From the NCBI RefSeq assembly GCF_015840915.1, contig NZ_CP060398.1, forward strand, positions 310,001 through 374,000: a stretch of DNA of 64,000 nucleotides, read 5' to 3'. Source of the stretch: Synechococcus sp. CBW1002 (GTDB lineage: Bacteria > Cyanobacteriota > Cyanobacteriia > PCC-6307 > Cyanobiaceae). Positions 25,140 to 34,115 of the stretch are shown here, in pieces. The translations under genes were made by a program, and so were the position numbers. How positions within the stretch are numbered: position 1 is the first letter of the stretch; every line of letters begins with the position of its first letter. The notes beneath the pieces were generated by a model, which searched no databases, was not told the DNA's origin, and worked only from the letters and a program-made list of their open reading frames with translations.

Positions 25140-26483
25140 TCAAGCAGAGGCAACAAGTTGAAAACCAAGGGCAATGGCGCGTCGCTGGAGACCACGAATC
25201 TGACGATCCCTTGATTCCTCCTGATATGCGGCAGCACCGGGATCCTGATATACCAAACCATCACGGAGCGTCTTGTAGTAAAGAATGGCAAGCTTTCGGG
25301 CAGTAGCAATTAATGCTTTACTCTTTCCGGCACGTGCTGCCAGACGACGTTGAAAAGCACCCAGTGCAGTATTCGTTCTTCCCAGCGGTACGGCAGCCAT
25401 CCAAAAGGCACTACCTGCTCGCGTAGTGCCCTGTCGTGTTCGTGAAGAAAGTACCTTTCCCCCTGAGATCCTGTTCTGAGGACTGAGTCCCAGCCATGAC
25501 ACAAAATGCTGGGCACTGGGCCAGCGCTTCATGTCCAACCCACACTCACTAATGAGCGTGAGAACTGTTGTTGGTCCTAATCCCGGAAGCCTTAGAAGAT
25601 TGTGGCCTGACAAGGCTTGAATTAGGTGGGTTGGGTTAAATGCAAAGCCATGTCCGCATATCTTCCAATCCCCAGGTTGACTGCCTGGATCTTGATAGTC
25701 CGAGCCGGCAAGCTCTGTCATCAATGATTGTGCCGCAAGCTCGCAGGCCCTGATCTTCTCTGAATAGGTGTCAAAGAGCTCAACTGCGATCTTCAAAGAG
25801 AACAAGTGATCGTCTTGGTAGTTCCCCTCAAGAGCAGCCGCAATTGTTGCCGCGCTCTCCTTGCAGCGTCTGTCTCGGAGAGAAGCGAGTCTTTCGGGGT
25901 CCCTCTCACCTGAAAGTATGGCATCGATGATTCGCCTACCGGTTAGTCCGCTGATATCTCTGACAACATGATGAAGCTGAAGATTCATAAGCATCAGCGC
26001 CTTCTGGATGTGTTGCTGATGAGACGAGCGGTATCGAACAAGTTGATCACGCTGCCGCAGATATGAGCGTAGTTCTGTGATTTTTTGGTCTGGACGAAAG
26101 CTTGCTCTCACCAGGCCGTAGCTGTGGAGCTGCTGAAGCCATTGTGCATCGTTGATATCCGTCTTGCGGCCCGGAACATTCTTGGCGTGCCTGGCATTAA
26201 CAAGAAAGACGTCAATGCCTTTGCCAGAGAGAATCTCGTAAAGCGGAACCCAGTAGATTCCAGTGGACTCCATGGCAATGGTGCTAATTCCAACTGCCAG
26301 CAGCCATTCGGCGAGTGCGATTAGATCCTTTGTGAAGCTTGAAAACTTGCGGACGGGATTCGGATCAAGCTCGACAGGAACAGCAACAACGTGGAATCTA
26401 CTGCCGACATCAATTCCAGCGGAACGAGGGTTAATGACTTTCAGACGAGCTCGGCGCTTGCCTGCTGAAATTGGTTCTCCCAT
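25140..26483 (-). CDS. IS110-family transposase (DEDD/serine type)
   Basis: 447 residues. The RuvC-like DEDD domain has GIDVGSRFHVVAV, IAMESTGIYWVPLY and KTDINDAQWLQQL. The C-terminal Transposase_20 part has LLRLPGLGPTTVLTLISECG, FVSWLGLSPQNRISGGKVLS and GSAFWMAAVPL, where the Ser would be the nucleophile. IS110 enzymes recombine DNA under guidance of a bridge RNA. The start ATG is preceded by about 280 bp of element without a sense gene and followed by only about 50 bp, as in the IS110 (not IS1111) group. Confidence 0.95.
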   Translation of the reverse strand: MGEPISAGKRRARLKVINPRSAGIDVGSRFHVVAVPVELDPNPVRKFSSFTKDLIALAEWLLAVGISTIAMESTGIYWVPLYEILSGKGIDVFLVNARHAKNVPGRKTDINDAQWLQQLHSYGLVRASFRPDQKITELRSYLRQRDQLVRYRSSHQQHIQKALMLMNLQLHHVVRDISGLTGRRIIDAILSGERDPERLASLRDRRCKESAATIAAALEGNYQDDHLFSLKIAVELFDTYSEKIRACELAAQSLMTELAGSDYQDPGSQPGDWKICGHGFAFNPTHLIQALSGHNLLRLPGLGPTTVLTLISECGLDMKRWPSAQHFVSWLGLSPQNRISGGKVLSSRTRQGTTRAGSAFWMAAVPLGRTNTALGAFQRRLAARAGKSKALIATARKLAILYYKTLRDGLVYQDPGAAAYQEESRDRQIRGLQRRAIALGFQLVASA

Positions 26484-26763
26484 GGCTTAAGGACTCACTA
26501 GGTGATCGGGAGGGCATCAGGCAGGATTCGCGCACTAAAATCAGCAAATTCCTAATCGGGATCGGCCGACTAACTCATTGGTCAGTCGAGCCGTCGCCAG
26601 GGCAGGGAGCGCAATTCGAATCCCAGGCCACGTTTGCTTTCGGGGTCAGGCCTCCAAAGATGTCATCGGCCATGGCCCGATGTCCTCATGACCAGAGTGG
26701 CAAGGGCGCTCTGGCTTGGCCGTGGGTGTTTCGGGCGCGAGGGCGTACGCGCGTACTGGTTCG
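26484..26763 (-). ncRNA. Candidate bridge-RNA region of IS-C copy 1
   Basis: 280 bp between the element end and the transposase start. It has several stems, for example CCAGAG/CTCTGG and CATCGG...CCGATG, and position and size fit the IS110-group bridge RNA. No RNA evidence; boundaries unknown. Identical regions lie upstream of the other two IS-C copies. Confidence 0.45.
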
Positions 26764-26835
26764 TTTGCTGACACTGGGGGCAGCTCGCAACGAACATCGG
26801 GCTTGCTGAACCCTTGACGGTGGCTTGATTCCTGG

Positions 26836-28377
26836 TTGCATCTCAGTAAGAGACTCCTTGCGATGACCACCCCACCGGCCGGGATTTCAGAAGCCGATTG
26901 GGCCGCCACCCCGGTGGGAGTGAAGGCTGGATTTCTTGAGCTGGTCAGTCAGTGCCAGAGGCAGCAACAGGAGATCGAGCAGCTCCGCATCCAGCTCACC
27001 GCCCTGGCGACCGAACTGGCCCATCTGCGCGAGCGGATCGGCCGCAGCTCCCGCAATTCTTCCAAGCCTCCCTCCAGTGATGGCCAGGGGTTTAAGCCGC
27101 CCGAACGACGCAAGGGCAGTGGCCGCAAGCGCGGCGGCCAGCCGGGCCATCCCGGATCTGGGCCGGAGCTGCTGCCGATCGAGCGGGTGGATGAGGTGGT
27201 CGAGCACCACCCCCAGGCCTGCCGCCGCTGCGGCACGTTGCTACAGGGTCAGGATCCCGAGCCCTTGAGGCACCAGGTGATCGAGATTCCACCGATCACG
27301 CCTCTGGTGATCGAGCACCGGCTGCACCGCCTGGTCTGCCCCTGCTGTTCCACCAGCACCTGTGCCTCGTTACCGGCGGAGGTGGAAGTAAGCCATTACG
27401 GTCCCCGGCTCAGTGCTCTGGTGGGTCTGCTGGGTAGTGCCTTCCCGTTGAGTTTCAGCAAGACCCAGGCGCTGCTGGATCAGCTGCTGGGGGTACAGAT
27501 CAGCCGGGGAGCGATGGCCACTATCCGCCAGCGCTTGAGTGCAGCACTGGAGCAGCCCATGCAGGAGGCCCTTGCGTTTGCCCGTCAGCAGTCGGTGGTC
27601 TATGTCGATGAAACCGGTGCCCCCACCGGTAATGCCGATGGGGGCAACCCCGATGGCCGGCGCGGCTGGGAGTGGGTCATGGTGACCGCCATGGGGGTGA
27701 CAGTGTTCTTGCAGAGCCTGAGCCGCTCGGCTGCCGCCGCGATCGACCTGCTCGGGAATGCCTTTGGCGGAATTGTGGTGAGCGACCGCTTCTCCGCCTA
27801 CAACCATCTCCCGCTGGAGCAGCGCCAGCTGTGCTGGGCGCACGTGATCCGCGATCTCACTGCCATCGCTGACCGTCAGGGCGCCAGCGGTGAGATTGGA
27901 GCGGAGCTGCTGGGCCTGCAGCAGCAGCTGTTTGCCCAGTGGCACCGCTACAAAGACGGAACGATCGACTGGTCCACGTTGCAGCAGGGCTGTCGGCCGA
28001 TCCGCCAGGCGTTTGTGGGCACGCTGCATCGGGTTGTGGAGCTGGGCTGCCAGCGCGGCGAGCGAACGCCGTGGGCCAAGACGGTGCGTACCTGCCATCA
28101 GTTGCTGCAAGTGAGCGATGGCCTCTGGACCTTCCTGGAGATTGAAGGGATCGAGCCCACCAACAACGCAGCCGAGCGTGCCCTGCGCCATTCGGTGATT
28201 CAGCGCAAGATCAGCCATGGCGTCCAATCCCGCCAGGGTGCAATCTGCCGCAGCAGGTTGCTCACGGTCACCACCAGCCTGCGGCAACAGGGCCGTGATA
28301 TCTGGCAGTTCCTGGAGCAGGCCTTGATCGCCCATCATCGCGGCGGTGAGATGCCATCAATGTTGCCGAATCCCTGA
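26836..28377 (+). CDS. IS66-family transposase TnpC (IS-D copy 1)
   Basis: Up to 513 residues from a TTG; the ATG at 26863 (MTTPPAGISEADW, 504 residues) is the likelier start. An N-terminal coiled coil and LRERIGRSSRNSSKPPSSDG lead to a zinc-binding CRRCGTLL...CPCC region. The DDE core has YVDETGAPTGN, GIVVSDRFSAYNHLP and EPTNNAAERALRHSV. No tnpA/tnpB accompany it, as in single-gene IS66 relatives. The core is nearly identical to the second copy, but the N-terminal 45 residues differ. Confidence 0.93.
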   Translation: MHLSKRLLAMTTPPAGISEADWAATPVGVKAGFLELVSQCQRQQQEIEQLRIQLTALATELAHLRERIGRSSRNSSKPPSSDGQGFKPPERRKGSGRKRGGQPGHPGSGPELLPIERVDEVVEHHPQACRRCGTLLQGQDPEPLRHQVIEIPPITPLVIEHRLHRLVCPCCSTSTCASLPAEVEVSHYGPRLSALVGLLGSAFPLSFSKTQALLDQLLGVQISRGAMATIRQRLSAALEQPMQEALAFARQQSVVYVDETGAPTGNADGGNPDGRRGWEWVMVTAMGVTVFLQSLSRSAAAAIDLLGNAFGGIVVSDRFSAYNHLPLEQRQLCWAHVIRDLTAIADRQGASGEIGAELLGLQQQLFAQWHRYKDGTIDWSTLQQGCRPIRQAFVGTLHRVVELGCQRGERTPWAKTVRTCHQLLQVSDGLWTFLEIEGIEPTNNAAERALRHSVIQRKISHGVQSRQGAICRSRLLTVTTSLRQQGRDIWQFLEQALIAHHRGGEMPSMLPNP

Positions 28378-28418
28378 GCCGGCCGTCATCGATCGTGGTG
28401 TCTGTGGTTGCTCGTTGA

Positions 28419-28958
28419 TCAACGATCAAGGGTGGAATGCTGCGCTGCTGCGTAACGGCCCCTGAACGGATACTCGGACAGGAACACCGAATAGAGCACC
28501 CAGCTGAGCGGGAACCAGGTGATCGGCCGGTTGGTGCTCAACTTGGGCAGATCCAGCTGGATGCCCTCGGCCACCAGGGCGCGATTGAGAAAGCCCGCAT
28601 GGCGGGCCTCATCGCGGGCCATGAGTTGGAACAGGCGGCCCAGGTCGTTGCGGCCGGCCTGGAACAGGCGCCGGGATAGTTCCTTGAACAGCAGGAAGCC
28701 CGAGAACTCCGACACGCACGAGCGCACCAGATAGCTCTCGTAGGCACCCTTTTCCTCGAGGCTGAGGTCCCGCAGCCGACCCAGTGGCACGCGTCGATCG
28801 AAGTGATCGCGGTTGTAGTCGGCCTCCATCTGGGCCAGCATCGCCTCGAAAGCCGGACGCTGGTTGTCCAGATCGGTGCGGGCTGCCTTCTCGATTTCGG
28901 TGGTGTAGAAGCGCGGCGTCAGCAGGTCTTCGCGCAGGTGGGGGGCGGAGGTGGTCAT
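28419..28958 (-). pseudogene. acsF: acsF (Mg-protoporphyrin IX monomethylester cyclase), 3' half lost to IS-D
   Basis: From ATG 28958 (MTTSAPHLREDLLTPRFYTT) to 28474 the protein resembles AcsF, the aerobic di-iron cyclase that forms ring E of chlorophyll. It has EADYNRDHFDRRV, VRSCVSEFSGFLLFKELSRR and the iron-binding MARDEARHAGFLN. After FPLSWVLYSVFLSE, where the family continues Lys-Ile-Gly-Tyr-Trp-Arg, IS-D sequence supplies 17 foreign codons and a stop. About 160 of 340-360 residues remain, so the copy is probably inactive. Cyanobacteria often hold two paralogues, so another copy is expected elsewhere. Confidence 0.75.
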
Positions 28959-29588
28959 CGCTGGGGGGTGGCAAGGGTGCCGCCGCTGCAGGCCGATCTG
29001 GCGCAGCAGGATCAAGCCGGTGAGCCGCTGCTCAGGCGCCCGACACGCCCCGAGAGCGGCAGCCATTGATCAACGGCATAACGACATCGTGATACTACTG
29101 GATGGTGCACCATTGCGCCAGCAGGCGACGGCGTCGAGTTCGTTCTGCGGCTCCCGGGTTTTCGAGGTCAACGGGCAGTGCAGGCCAATCCCTGGCAAGA
29201 ATCTGATTCAGATCGGGTCTGCACATCGTCCTCTGTGTTGAAGTTGCAAAAGCCGATGAGGGCATTGAGGATCGAATCTATTCAGTGCTGACAAACCCGA
29301 AAATAACGGCTTGCCAATTTAATCTTGGTGTCTGCATGACACTGCAGCCTGGTTCCGATCCTCTGAACGCTGCCTCTGAGTGGCAGGTAAGGAGTGACTG
29401 GAGCAGCAGAGAGCTGCGGGGGCCTGGCCACTCCAGGGGCTTGTTCGGAGTGCCCCCATTCTCTCTGATCTGGCGAATGCCCAGGACTTGCTACAAGTCT
29501 GTAAGGAACTTAAGAGTTTGCGGAAAAACCACCTGAGAAGCCGCTTTTTTCCCTCCTGAGAGCTGGTGGAGCTCCTCTGGGGTTGACC
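28959..29588. other. 630-bp region without a confident gene
   Basis: It contains the upstream region of the acsF fragment. A short frame at about 29070-29130 (NDIVILLDGAPLRQ) faintly resembles the DDE motif of IS630-type transposases. A lone MITE-like end lies at 29511-29531. The rest shows nothing recognisable. Confidence 0.35.
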
Positions 29589-32500
29589 TCAATCAATCAT
29601 GATCTGTTCGAAGGTGATTGAATCGGTACGGATCAGGATGCCTAGATCAGTGTCTGATGCTGTCAAGAGCCAGGAGCTTGGGCCAGTGGATTGGAGAATG
29701 AGATCGTCGCGCTGGAGATTCAGACCTCTCAGATCCAGGCGATCTTCAGGGGCGAAACCGACGAGCACATCGGGGCGGAGCACAGTAGATTCATTGATTG
29801 ACTCAATCACAAACCGATCGGCACCATCACCTCCAACCAAGCGGTCGGCACCTCCACCTCCAATCAGGATGTCATCTCCTTCCAGTGATTCCAGTCGGTC
29901 ATCAGAGCTGCTGCCAGTCAGAACGTCATTATCAGGGCTACCAAGCATCGGCATAGGAGAACGCTCCGCCGAATAGGGTTGTTGGATACCTGTTGGGATA
30001 ATTCGCACAGAGTTGCCGTCCGTTCCAGCGAACAATGGCAGCATGAGTGCATCAGTTTCGCGTCTGGCGAAGCCATCCACCGTTTCACCATTCGGTGCAA
30101 CCTCTTCCCACGGAAGATGGATCTGATCAGCATGCATGCTCCATCCCGGCGCAAATCCCGATTCACCGTTTCGGAAACTGAGATCATCTGGATTGCCGCG
30201 TTGCAACCTCAGATCCAGGTCACCGCCTGCTTCTGGCAATGACATGTAGTCGGAACTAACTAGGTGAAGATTGTTGTTGATTCTGCCGTAGTGAATTTGG
30301 AGTTGAAGCTGGGGAATCAGCAAAGGATGTTCATTGGGGCCAACCCCAGATCCATCTCCGTAGGCGACATGGCTTTTGTGGTCGGGGCTATCCAGGGATT
30401 GACCAGTCCAGTATTCCGGAAAAATGATCACTGCCTGCAAAGGTAGATCTCGCCATTCATCGCCAAGGGGGATGTGGTCATAGGAAGCTAATTCGCCGAT
30501 GTAGTTCCAGAACACCTGGGCCCTCGACTGGCGATTCTGAGGGCGAGCCGAACCAGCGATCATTTTCAGGCCGATAGGCATGTTCACGAGCTCACTGGGT
30601 TCGTTCGGCTTCAGGACGCTGTAGTAAGCGATGGATGTTGCCTTAGGAGTGACATAGGTCTGTTCACCGCCAACGCCGTCGGAGCCCTCATCAATCAGAC
30701 TAGGTGTCCAATAGGTGGAGATGTTATTGATCGGAATTGCCGCTGTGTCGGAAGCATCCATCAGGGATGCCACCGTGGACGACGCGCCGGTTGTTGGATT
30801 TGCGAAAAAGTCATGGGCATGCATGAACTTTGTGTTTCCAGGCGCAACAATCGGATCAACTGTCGCCCGGTGGCTGAAGGCGATTGTTGAAACAAATTCA
30901 CCCTGGTTGAATCCGGTCGCTTCAAAAGCGCTGACTGTGTTGCTGTTGAGTTCGTCTTGTGCATCTGACTCGGGGCTGCGGGGAGCAGGGATGATCCCGT
31001 CTGCGTCGAGGTCAATCTGAAAGAGCGCTTCTGTTTCCGGTACTGAAAGCACACCTGGAGCGTCTTCTCCGATGAACAGACCAGAGGGATCGAGAATCCA
31101 GCTGAAGTCGCCCCAAGGCCCGCGATCGAGAACGCGGAGCTGTCCGTCTGCATCAACGGCAGCGGAAACAAGTGCGGCATCGCCGCGCTGGAGTGGAATA
31201 TCCCCCTGCCAGTAAGAATCGTTGCGGCGAATCAGAAGGGGCTGATCAGAAGCGTTCTGCTGGATGAAAGCGAGTCCTGTGGTGTCATCCACAAGCAGGC
31301 GTGCTGAGCCGGAATCCGCAACCACACGGAGATCGCGTTCGTCTTGTGCATCTGACTCGGGGCTGGGGGGAGCAGGGATGATCCCGTCTGCGTCGAGGTC
31401 AATCTGAAAGAGCGCTTCTGTTTCCGGTACTGAAAGCACACCTGGAGCGTCTTCTCCGATGAACAGACCAGAGGGATCGAGAATCCAGCTGAAGTCGCCC
31501 CAAGGCCCGCGATCGAGAACGCGGAGCTGTCCGTCTGCATCAACGGCAGCGGAAACAAGTGCGGCATCGTCGCGCTGGAGTGGAATATCCCCCTGCCAGT
31601 AAGAATCGTTGCGGCGAATCAGAAGGGGCTGATCAGAAGCGTTCTGCTGGATGAAAGCGAGTCCTGTGGTGTCATCCACAAGCAGGCGTGCTGAGCCGGA
31701 ATCCGCAACCACACGGAGATCGCGTTCGTCTTGTGCATCTGACTCGGGGCTGGGGGGAGCAGGGATGATCCCGTCTGCGTCGAGGTCAATCTGAAAGAGC
31801 GCTTCTGTTTCCGGTACTGAAAGCACACCTGGAGCGTCTTCTCCGATGAACAGACCAGAGGGATCGAGAATCCAGCTGAAGTCGCCCCAAGGCCCGCGAT
31901 CGAGAACGCGGAGCTGTCCGTCTGCATCAACGGCAGCGGAAACAAGTGCGGCATCGCCGCGCTGGAGTGGAATATCCCCCTGCCAGTAAGAATCGTTGCG
32001 GCGAATCAGAAGGGGCTGATCAGAAGCGTTCTGCTGGATGAAGGCGAGTCCTGTGGTGTCATCCACAAGCAGGCGTGCTGAGCCGGAATCCGCAACCAGC
32101 AGTAACTGGCTCTCAGGTACCACGTCGAGATCAATGTCAAACTTCGCCGCTCCAAGACTGTCACTTCCTCCTTCTTCAAACAAACCCCAATGATTATCGC
32201 CACCCTTCCAGGATTCATCACTCAAGTTAAAGTAAAACATGGCATCAAAGCGTGCCAGATCTCCTTGAATATAGTCCCTCGCGCTCTGAAAGTAAGTTTC
32301 CATATTCTCAGCATTGGTAACACTTTGGGCACCTCCAACGCTTTGCCACCCGGTCTCACCGAGAATGAGAGGGGTGCTATGCAAGCCAAAGTTATCGAGA
32401 GTCTTGCGAAACAAAGCCTCGTCCAACTTCAGCACTTCAAGCTGCCTGCCTGGAGTCCACTCTGGGTTCCAGCGATTATCAAAAAAGCCTGCATAGGAGT

Positions 32501-33089
32501 GAACGTTAATATAGTCAAGCTTTCTCAACAACTCTTCGCCATTCTGAGCCCAAAAGCTACTGTTACCGCGAAGCGTTTCTCCCGAAAAATTATACGTCAG
32601 CGGAATATCGCTGAACTCTCTGAAAAAATTAACGTGTTGAATCACATCGGCAACCGTTAAGCCCGTATTGTTCCAGTCGGCCAGTTGTTCATTCCCTAGG
32701 CTGACTCCGATGACCAGGTCAGGGTGGGAGTTGATTGTTTGCAAGGCAGAGACAATCTTCTGCTCCGCATCGCTATCTTTGCGGAGATAAATGCCTGCTT
32801 GAACTTTCAGGTTGAGGCCCAGGTCACTGATAGCTTCAAGGATCCGACCCGTGTAGGCATTGGTGTCCCAGGTGCGAATCGTGTCGAATCCGAGTCGAGT
32901 GATTTCCTGCAGGGCTGACTCCAGCCGCGCCTGATCATCCCATCGGCCCAAGGAATCCACTGAGAAGCCAATGCCGCTTCTGCCACTCCAGAAACTCTTC
33001 TCTGAGGCCGATAGCACTGGTGGCTGAGAGTCGGAGGTACCAGCCAAGATCCTCGAATGGTCGTTCATTGATGAACACAGGATGTACAT
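29589..33089 (-). CDS. Giant secreted GH17-like / DUF1996 / RTX protein with 129-residue repeats
   Basis: 1166 residues. About 30-325 is a glycoside-hydrolase-17-like barrel: LGFDTIRTWDTNAYTGRILE, VIGVSLGNEQLADWN (acid/base Glu), INVHSYAGFFDNRW and LILGETGWQSVGG (nucleophile Glu). About 332-718 is three 129-residue units, each with RNDSYWQGDIPLQR and DRGPWGDFSWILDPSGLFIG. About 720-1035 matches DUF1996: KFMHAHDFFANPTTGASST, IGLKMIAGSARP, LDSPDHKSHVAYGDG and GWSMHADQIHLPWEE. The end is an RTX-like block (GSPDNDVLTGSSSDDRLESL, GDDILIGGGGADRLVGGDGA), which usually marks type I secretion and calcium binding. There is no classical signal peptide. Likely an extracellular beta-glucan-active protein; this is inference. 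A second possible start is 33068. Confidence 0.75.
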   Translation of the reverse strand: MYILCSSMNDHSRILAGTSDSQPPVLSASEKSFWSGRSGIGFSVDSLGRWDDQARLESALQEITRLGFDTIRTWDTNAYTGRILEAISDLGLNLKVQAGIYLRKDSDAEQKIVSALQTINSHPDLVIGVSLGNEQLADWNNTGLTVADVIQHVNFFREFSDIPLTYNFSGETLRGNSSFWAQNGEELLRKLDYINVHSYAGFFDNRWNPEWTPGRQLEVLKLDEALFRKTLDNFGLHSTPLILGETGWQSVGGAQSVTNAENMETYFQSARDYIQGDLARFDAMFYFNLSDESWKGGDNHWGLFEEGGSDSLGAAKFDIDLDVVPESQLLLVADSGSARLLVDDTTGLAFIQQNASDQPLLIRRNDSYWQGDIPLQRGDAALVSAAVDADGQLRVLDRGPWGDFSWILDPSGLFIGEDAPGVLSVPETEALFQIDLDADGIIPAPPSPESDAQDERDLRVVADSGSARLLVDDTTGLAFIQQNASDQPLLIRRNDSYWQGDIPLQRDDAALVSAAVDADGQLRVLDRGPWGDFSWILDPSGLFIGEDAPGVLSVPETEALFQIDLDADGIIPAPPSPESDAQDERDLRVVADSGSARLLVDDTTGLAFIQQNASDQPLLIRRNDSYWQGDIPLQRGDAALVSAAVDADGQLRVLDRGPWGDFSWILDPSGLFIGEDAPGVLSVPETEALFQIDLDADGIIPAPRSPESDAQDELNSNTVSAFEATGFNQGEFVSTIAFSHRATVDPIVAPGNTKFMHAHDFFANPTTGASSTVASLMDASDTAAIPINNISTYWTPSLIDEGSDGVGGEQTYVTPKATSIAYYSVLKPNEPSELVNMPIGLKMIAGSARPQNRQSRAQVFWNYIGELASYDHIPLGDEWRDLPLQAVIIFPEYWTGQSLDSPDHKSHVAYGDGSGVGPNEHPLLIPQLQLQIHYGRINNNLHLVSSDYMSLPEAGGDLDLRLQRGNPDDLSFRNGESGFAPGWSMHADQIHLPWEEVAPNGETVDGFARRETDALMLPLFAGTDGNSVRIIPTGIQQPYSAERSPMPMLGSPDNDVLTGSSSDDRLESLEGDDILIGGGGADRLVGGDGADRFVIESINESTVLRPDVLVGFAPEDRLDLRGLNLQRDDLILQSTGPSSWLLTASDTDLGILIRTDSITFEQIMID
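30936..32096 (-). repeat. Three tandem 387-bp coding repeats
   Basis: Three units in phase with the reading frame (129 codons each). They differ at only a few bases, for example GCCGCG versus GTCGCG in the LQRGDAAL/LQRDDAAL codon and an Arg for Pro near the end of the last unit. Such near-identity implies recent duplication or gene conversion. Confidence 0.93.
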
Positions 33090-33187
33090 GCCTCCTCATT
33101 GTCCGACTGGAGTCGCACTGAGACATCCATCAAAAGTTGTAGGCCCTGTATCTGAATATTTACGAGTCCCAAGTTCAGGCGATTGCG

Positions 33188-33937
33188 TTATTTTGATGAT
33201 AGTGACATTCGCGGCGGGCCGTTATCAGCCAGTCCCCAACTACATAGGCCAGTACGTAAGGCGCGTGTCGCAAGGTGAGCCCTGTTGCTGACATTTAACT
33301 TTTGCATCAGATTATACACATGCCGTTTTGCCGTCGCCTCACTGATGCCCAATCGTTCGCTGATCTGGCCGTTCGTGAGACCGTAGACAATTTCGACGAG
33401 AACTTCCTCCTCCCGCGTGGTCAAGCTTTCTATTTTTTCGGTTTGAGGATGACAGTCACTACGAAGCAATTGTCGCTGGAGATCAGGATCACAAAAGGCT
33501 CCGTCGGTAAAAAGGGTACGGTAGGCATCAAATAGTCGTCCACCTCCTGTCTTCCGGCGTAAAACAATCACTTCACAACCGGCCGTCCACGCTTCTCTGC
33601 TCCCTCCTATATGGGGAGAACGCTGGATCAGCATGACGCGTTTCGTAGCATGCTGACGTTTGATTTCTGCTGCAAGTTGAGATCCATCTCCGGATTCGAG
33701 ATCACTGCAGATAATCAGATGGCTAGGTTGATGCTCCAGAATCAAATCATGAGCTTCTGATGCGCATGTGCACAAAGACACAAGGCGGAGTCCTGGATTG
33801 ATTCGTTCATAGGCAACAACCATGAAGCCCGGTGAAAGGTCACCAGCCACAATCATCAAACGAGAGTCAACGACAAGGCTGGCAAGCTTGTGCAGACTTT
33901 CCCTTGTGGATTCAATGAACGCGCTACCATCCATCAA
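33188..33937 (-). CDS. LuxR/NarL-type transcriptional regulator
   Basis: 249 residues. The N-terminal half is receiver-like (LMIVAGDLSPGFMVVAYERI, HLIICSDLESGDGSQLAAEI, RVMLIQRSPHIGGSREAWTA), though phosphoacceptor assignment is uncertain. The C-terminal LuxR HTH is clear: LTTREEEVLVEIVYGLTNGQ, ISERLGISEATAKRHVYNLM and QKLNVSNRAHLATRAL. It lies 98 bp upstream of and in the same direction as the giant GH17-like gene and probably controls it or itself. Confidence 0.85.
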   Translation of the reverse strand: MMDGSAFIESTRESLHKLASLVVDSRLMIVAGDLSPGFMVVAYERINPGLRLVSLCTCASEAHDLILEHQPSHLIICSDLESGDGSQLAAEIKRQHATKRVMLIQRSPHIGGSREAWTAGCEVIVLRRKTGGGRLFDAYRTLFTDGAFCDPDLQRQLLRSDCHPQTEKIESLTTREEEVLVEIVYGLTNGQISERLGISEATAKRHVYNLMQKLNVSNRAHLATRALRTGLCSWGLADNGPPRMSLSSK

Positions 33938-34115
33938 CCATTCAGTGAATCAAATCATCACTGTAAGCCACGTTCCCAGAGAAGCGTCCGATGGTGTGAA
34001 GTGACCCAAGGGGATCAGCTGCGATCAGCTGCGGCATGGGTGGAAACCACTCATGGGCTGCCATAGGCCAACATCCGAGCTGGCAATGTGCCGGTGGTCG
34101 GGCCTGAACATGACG

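Larger units (their letters stand above)
25091..26763 (-). mobile_element. IS-C copy 1 (IS110 family, 1673 bp)
   Basis: Inserted in the right terminal repeat of IS-B. The uninterrupted site, seen in the copy ending at 49424, shows that only 1673 bp plus a 2-bp repeat (TT on this strand, 25089-25090 and 26764-26765) were added. There are no inverted repeats, and the 2-bp core agrees with IS110-type recombination. Confidence 0.9.
23254..26780 (-). mobile_element. B/C compound copy 1 (IS-B carrying IS-C in its terminal repeat)
   Basis: 3527 bp from CGGCGCCTATCAGC to GCTGACACTGGGGG. It is flanked by the 3-bp duplication CAG (23251-23253 and 26781-26783) inside IS-D. IS-B occupies 23254-25090 and 26764-26780, and IS-C 25091-26763. 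The same 3527-bp unit is found at 39387-42913. Confidence 0.9.
23230..28473 (+). mobile_element. IS-D copy 1 (IS66 family), interrupted by the B/C compound
   Basis: The left end GTACCCGTTCAGGAGTCGGG begins at 23230 and the right end finishes CCCCTGAACGGATAC at 28473, complementary as in the copy at 61657-63351. It is split at 23254-26780 by the compound, with CAG duplicated. The outer flanks (CTTGATTT and TCGGACAG) do not match, although IS66 elements make 8-bp duplications. One flank is vapE and the other acsF, so the locus has been rearranged. Confidence 0.85.

Noticed and set aside
27370-28338. Long frames antisense to the IS66 transposases (also 62246-63265)
   Set aside because: They mirror the transposase gene and carry no recognisable domain; a usual by-product of GC-rich coding DNA.
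29070-29140. IS630-type transposase remnant (NDIVILLDGAPLRQ)
   Set aside because: Only about 14 residues resemble the family; no neighbouring motif supports it. Mentioned in the gap entry but not called.
30936-32096. Tandem repeats considered as a CRISPR array
   Set aside because: Units are 387 bp, contiguous, without spacers, and encode protein in phase with the giant gene.
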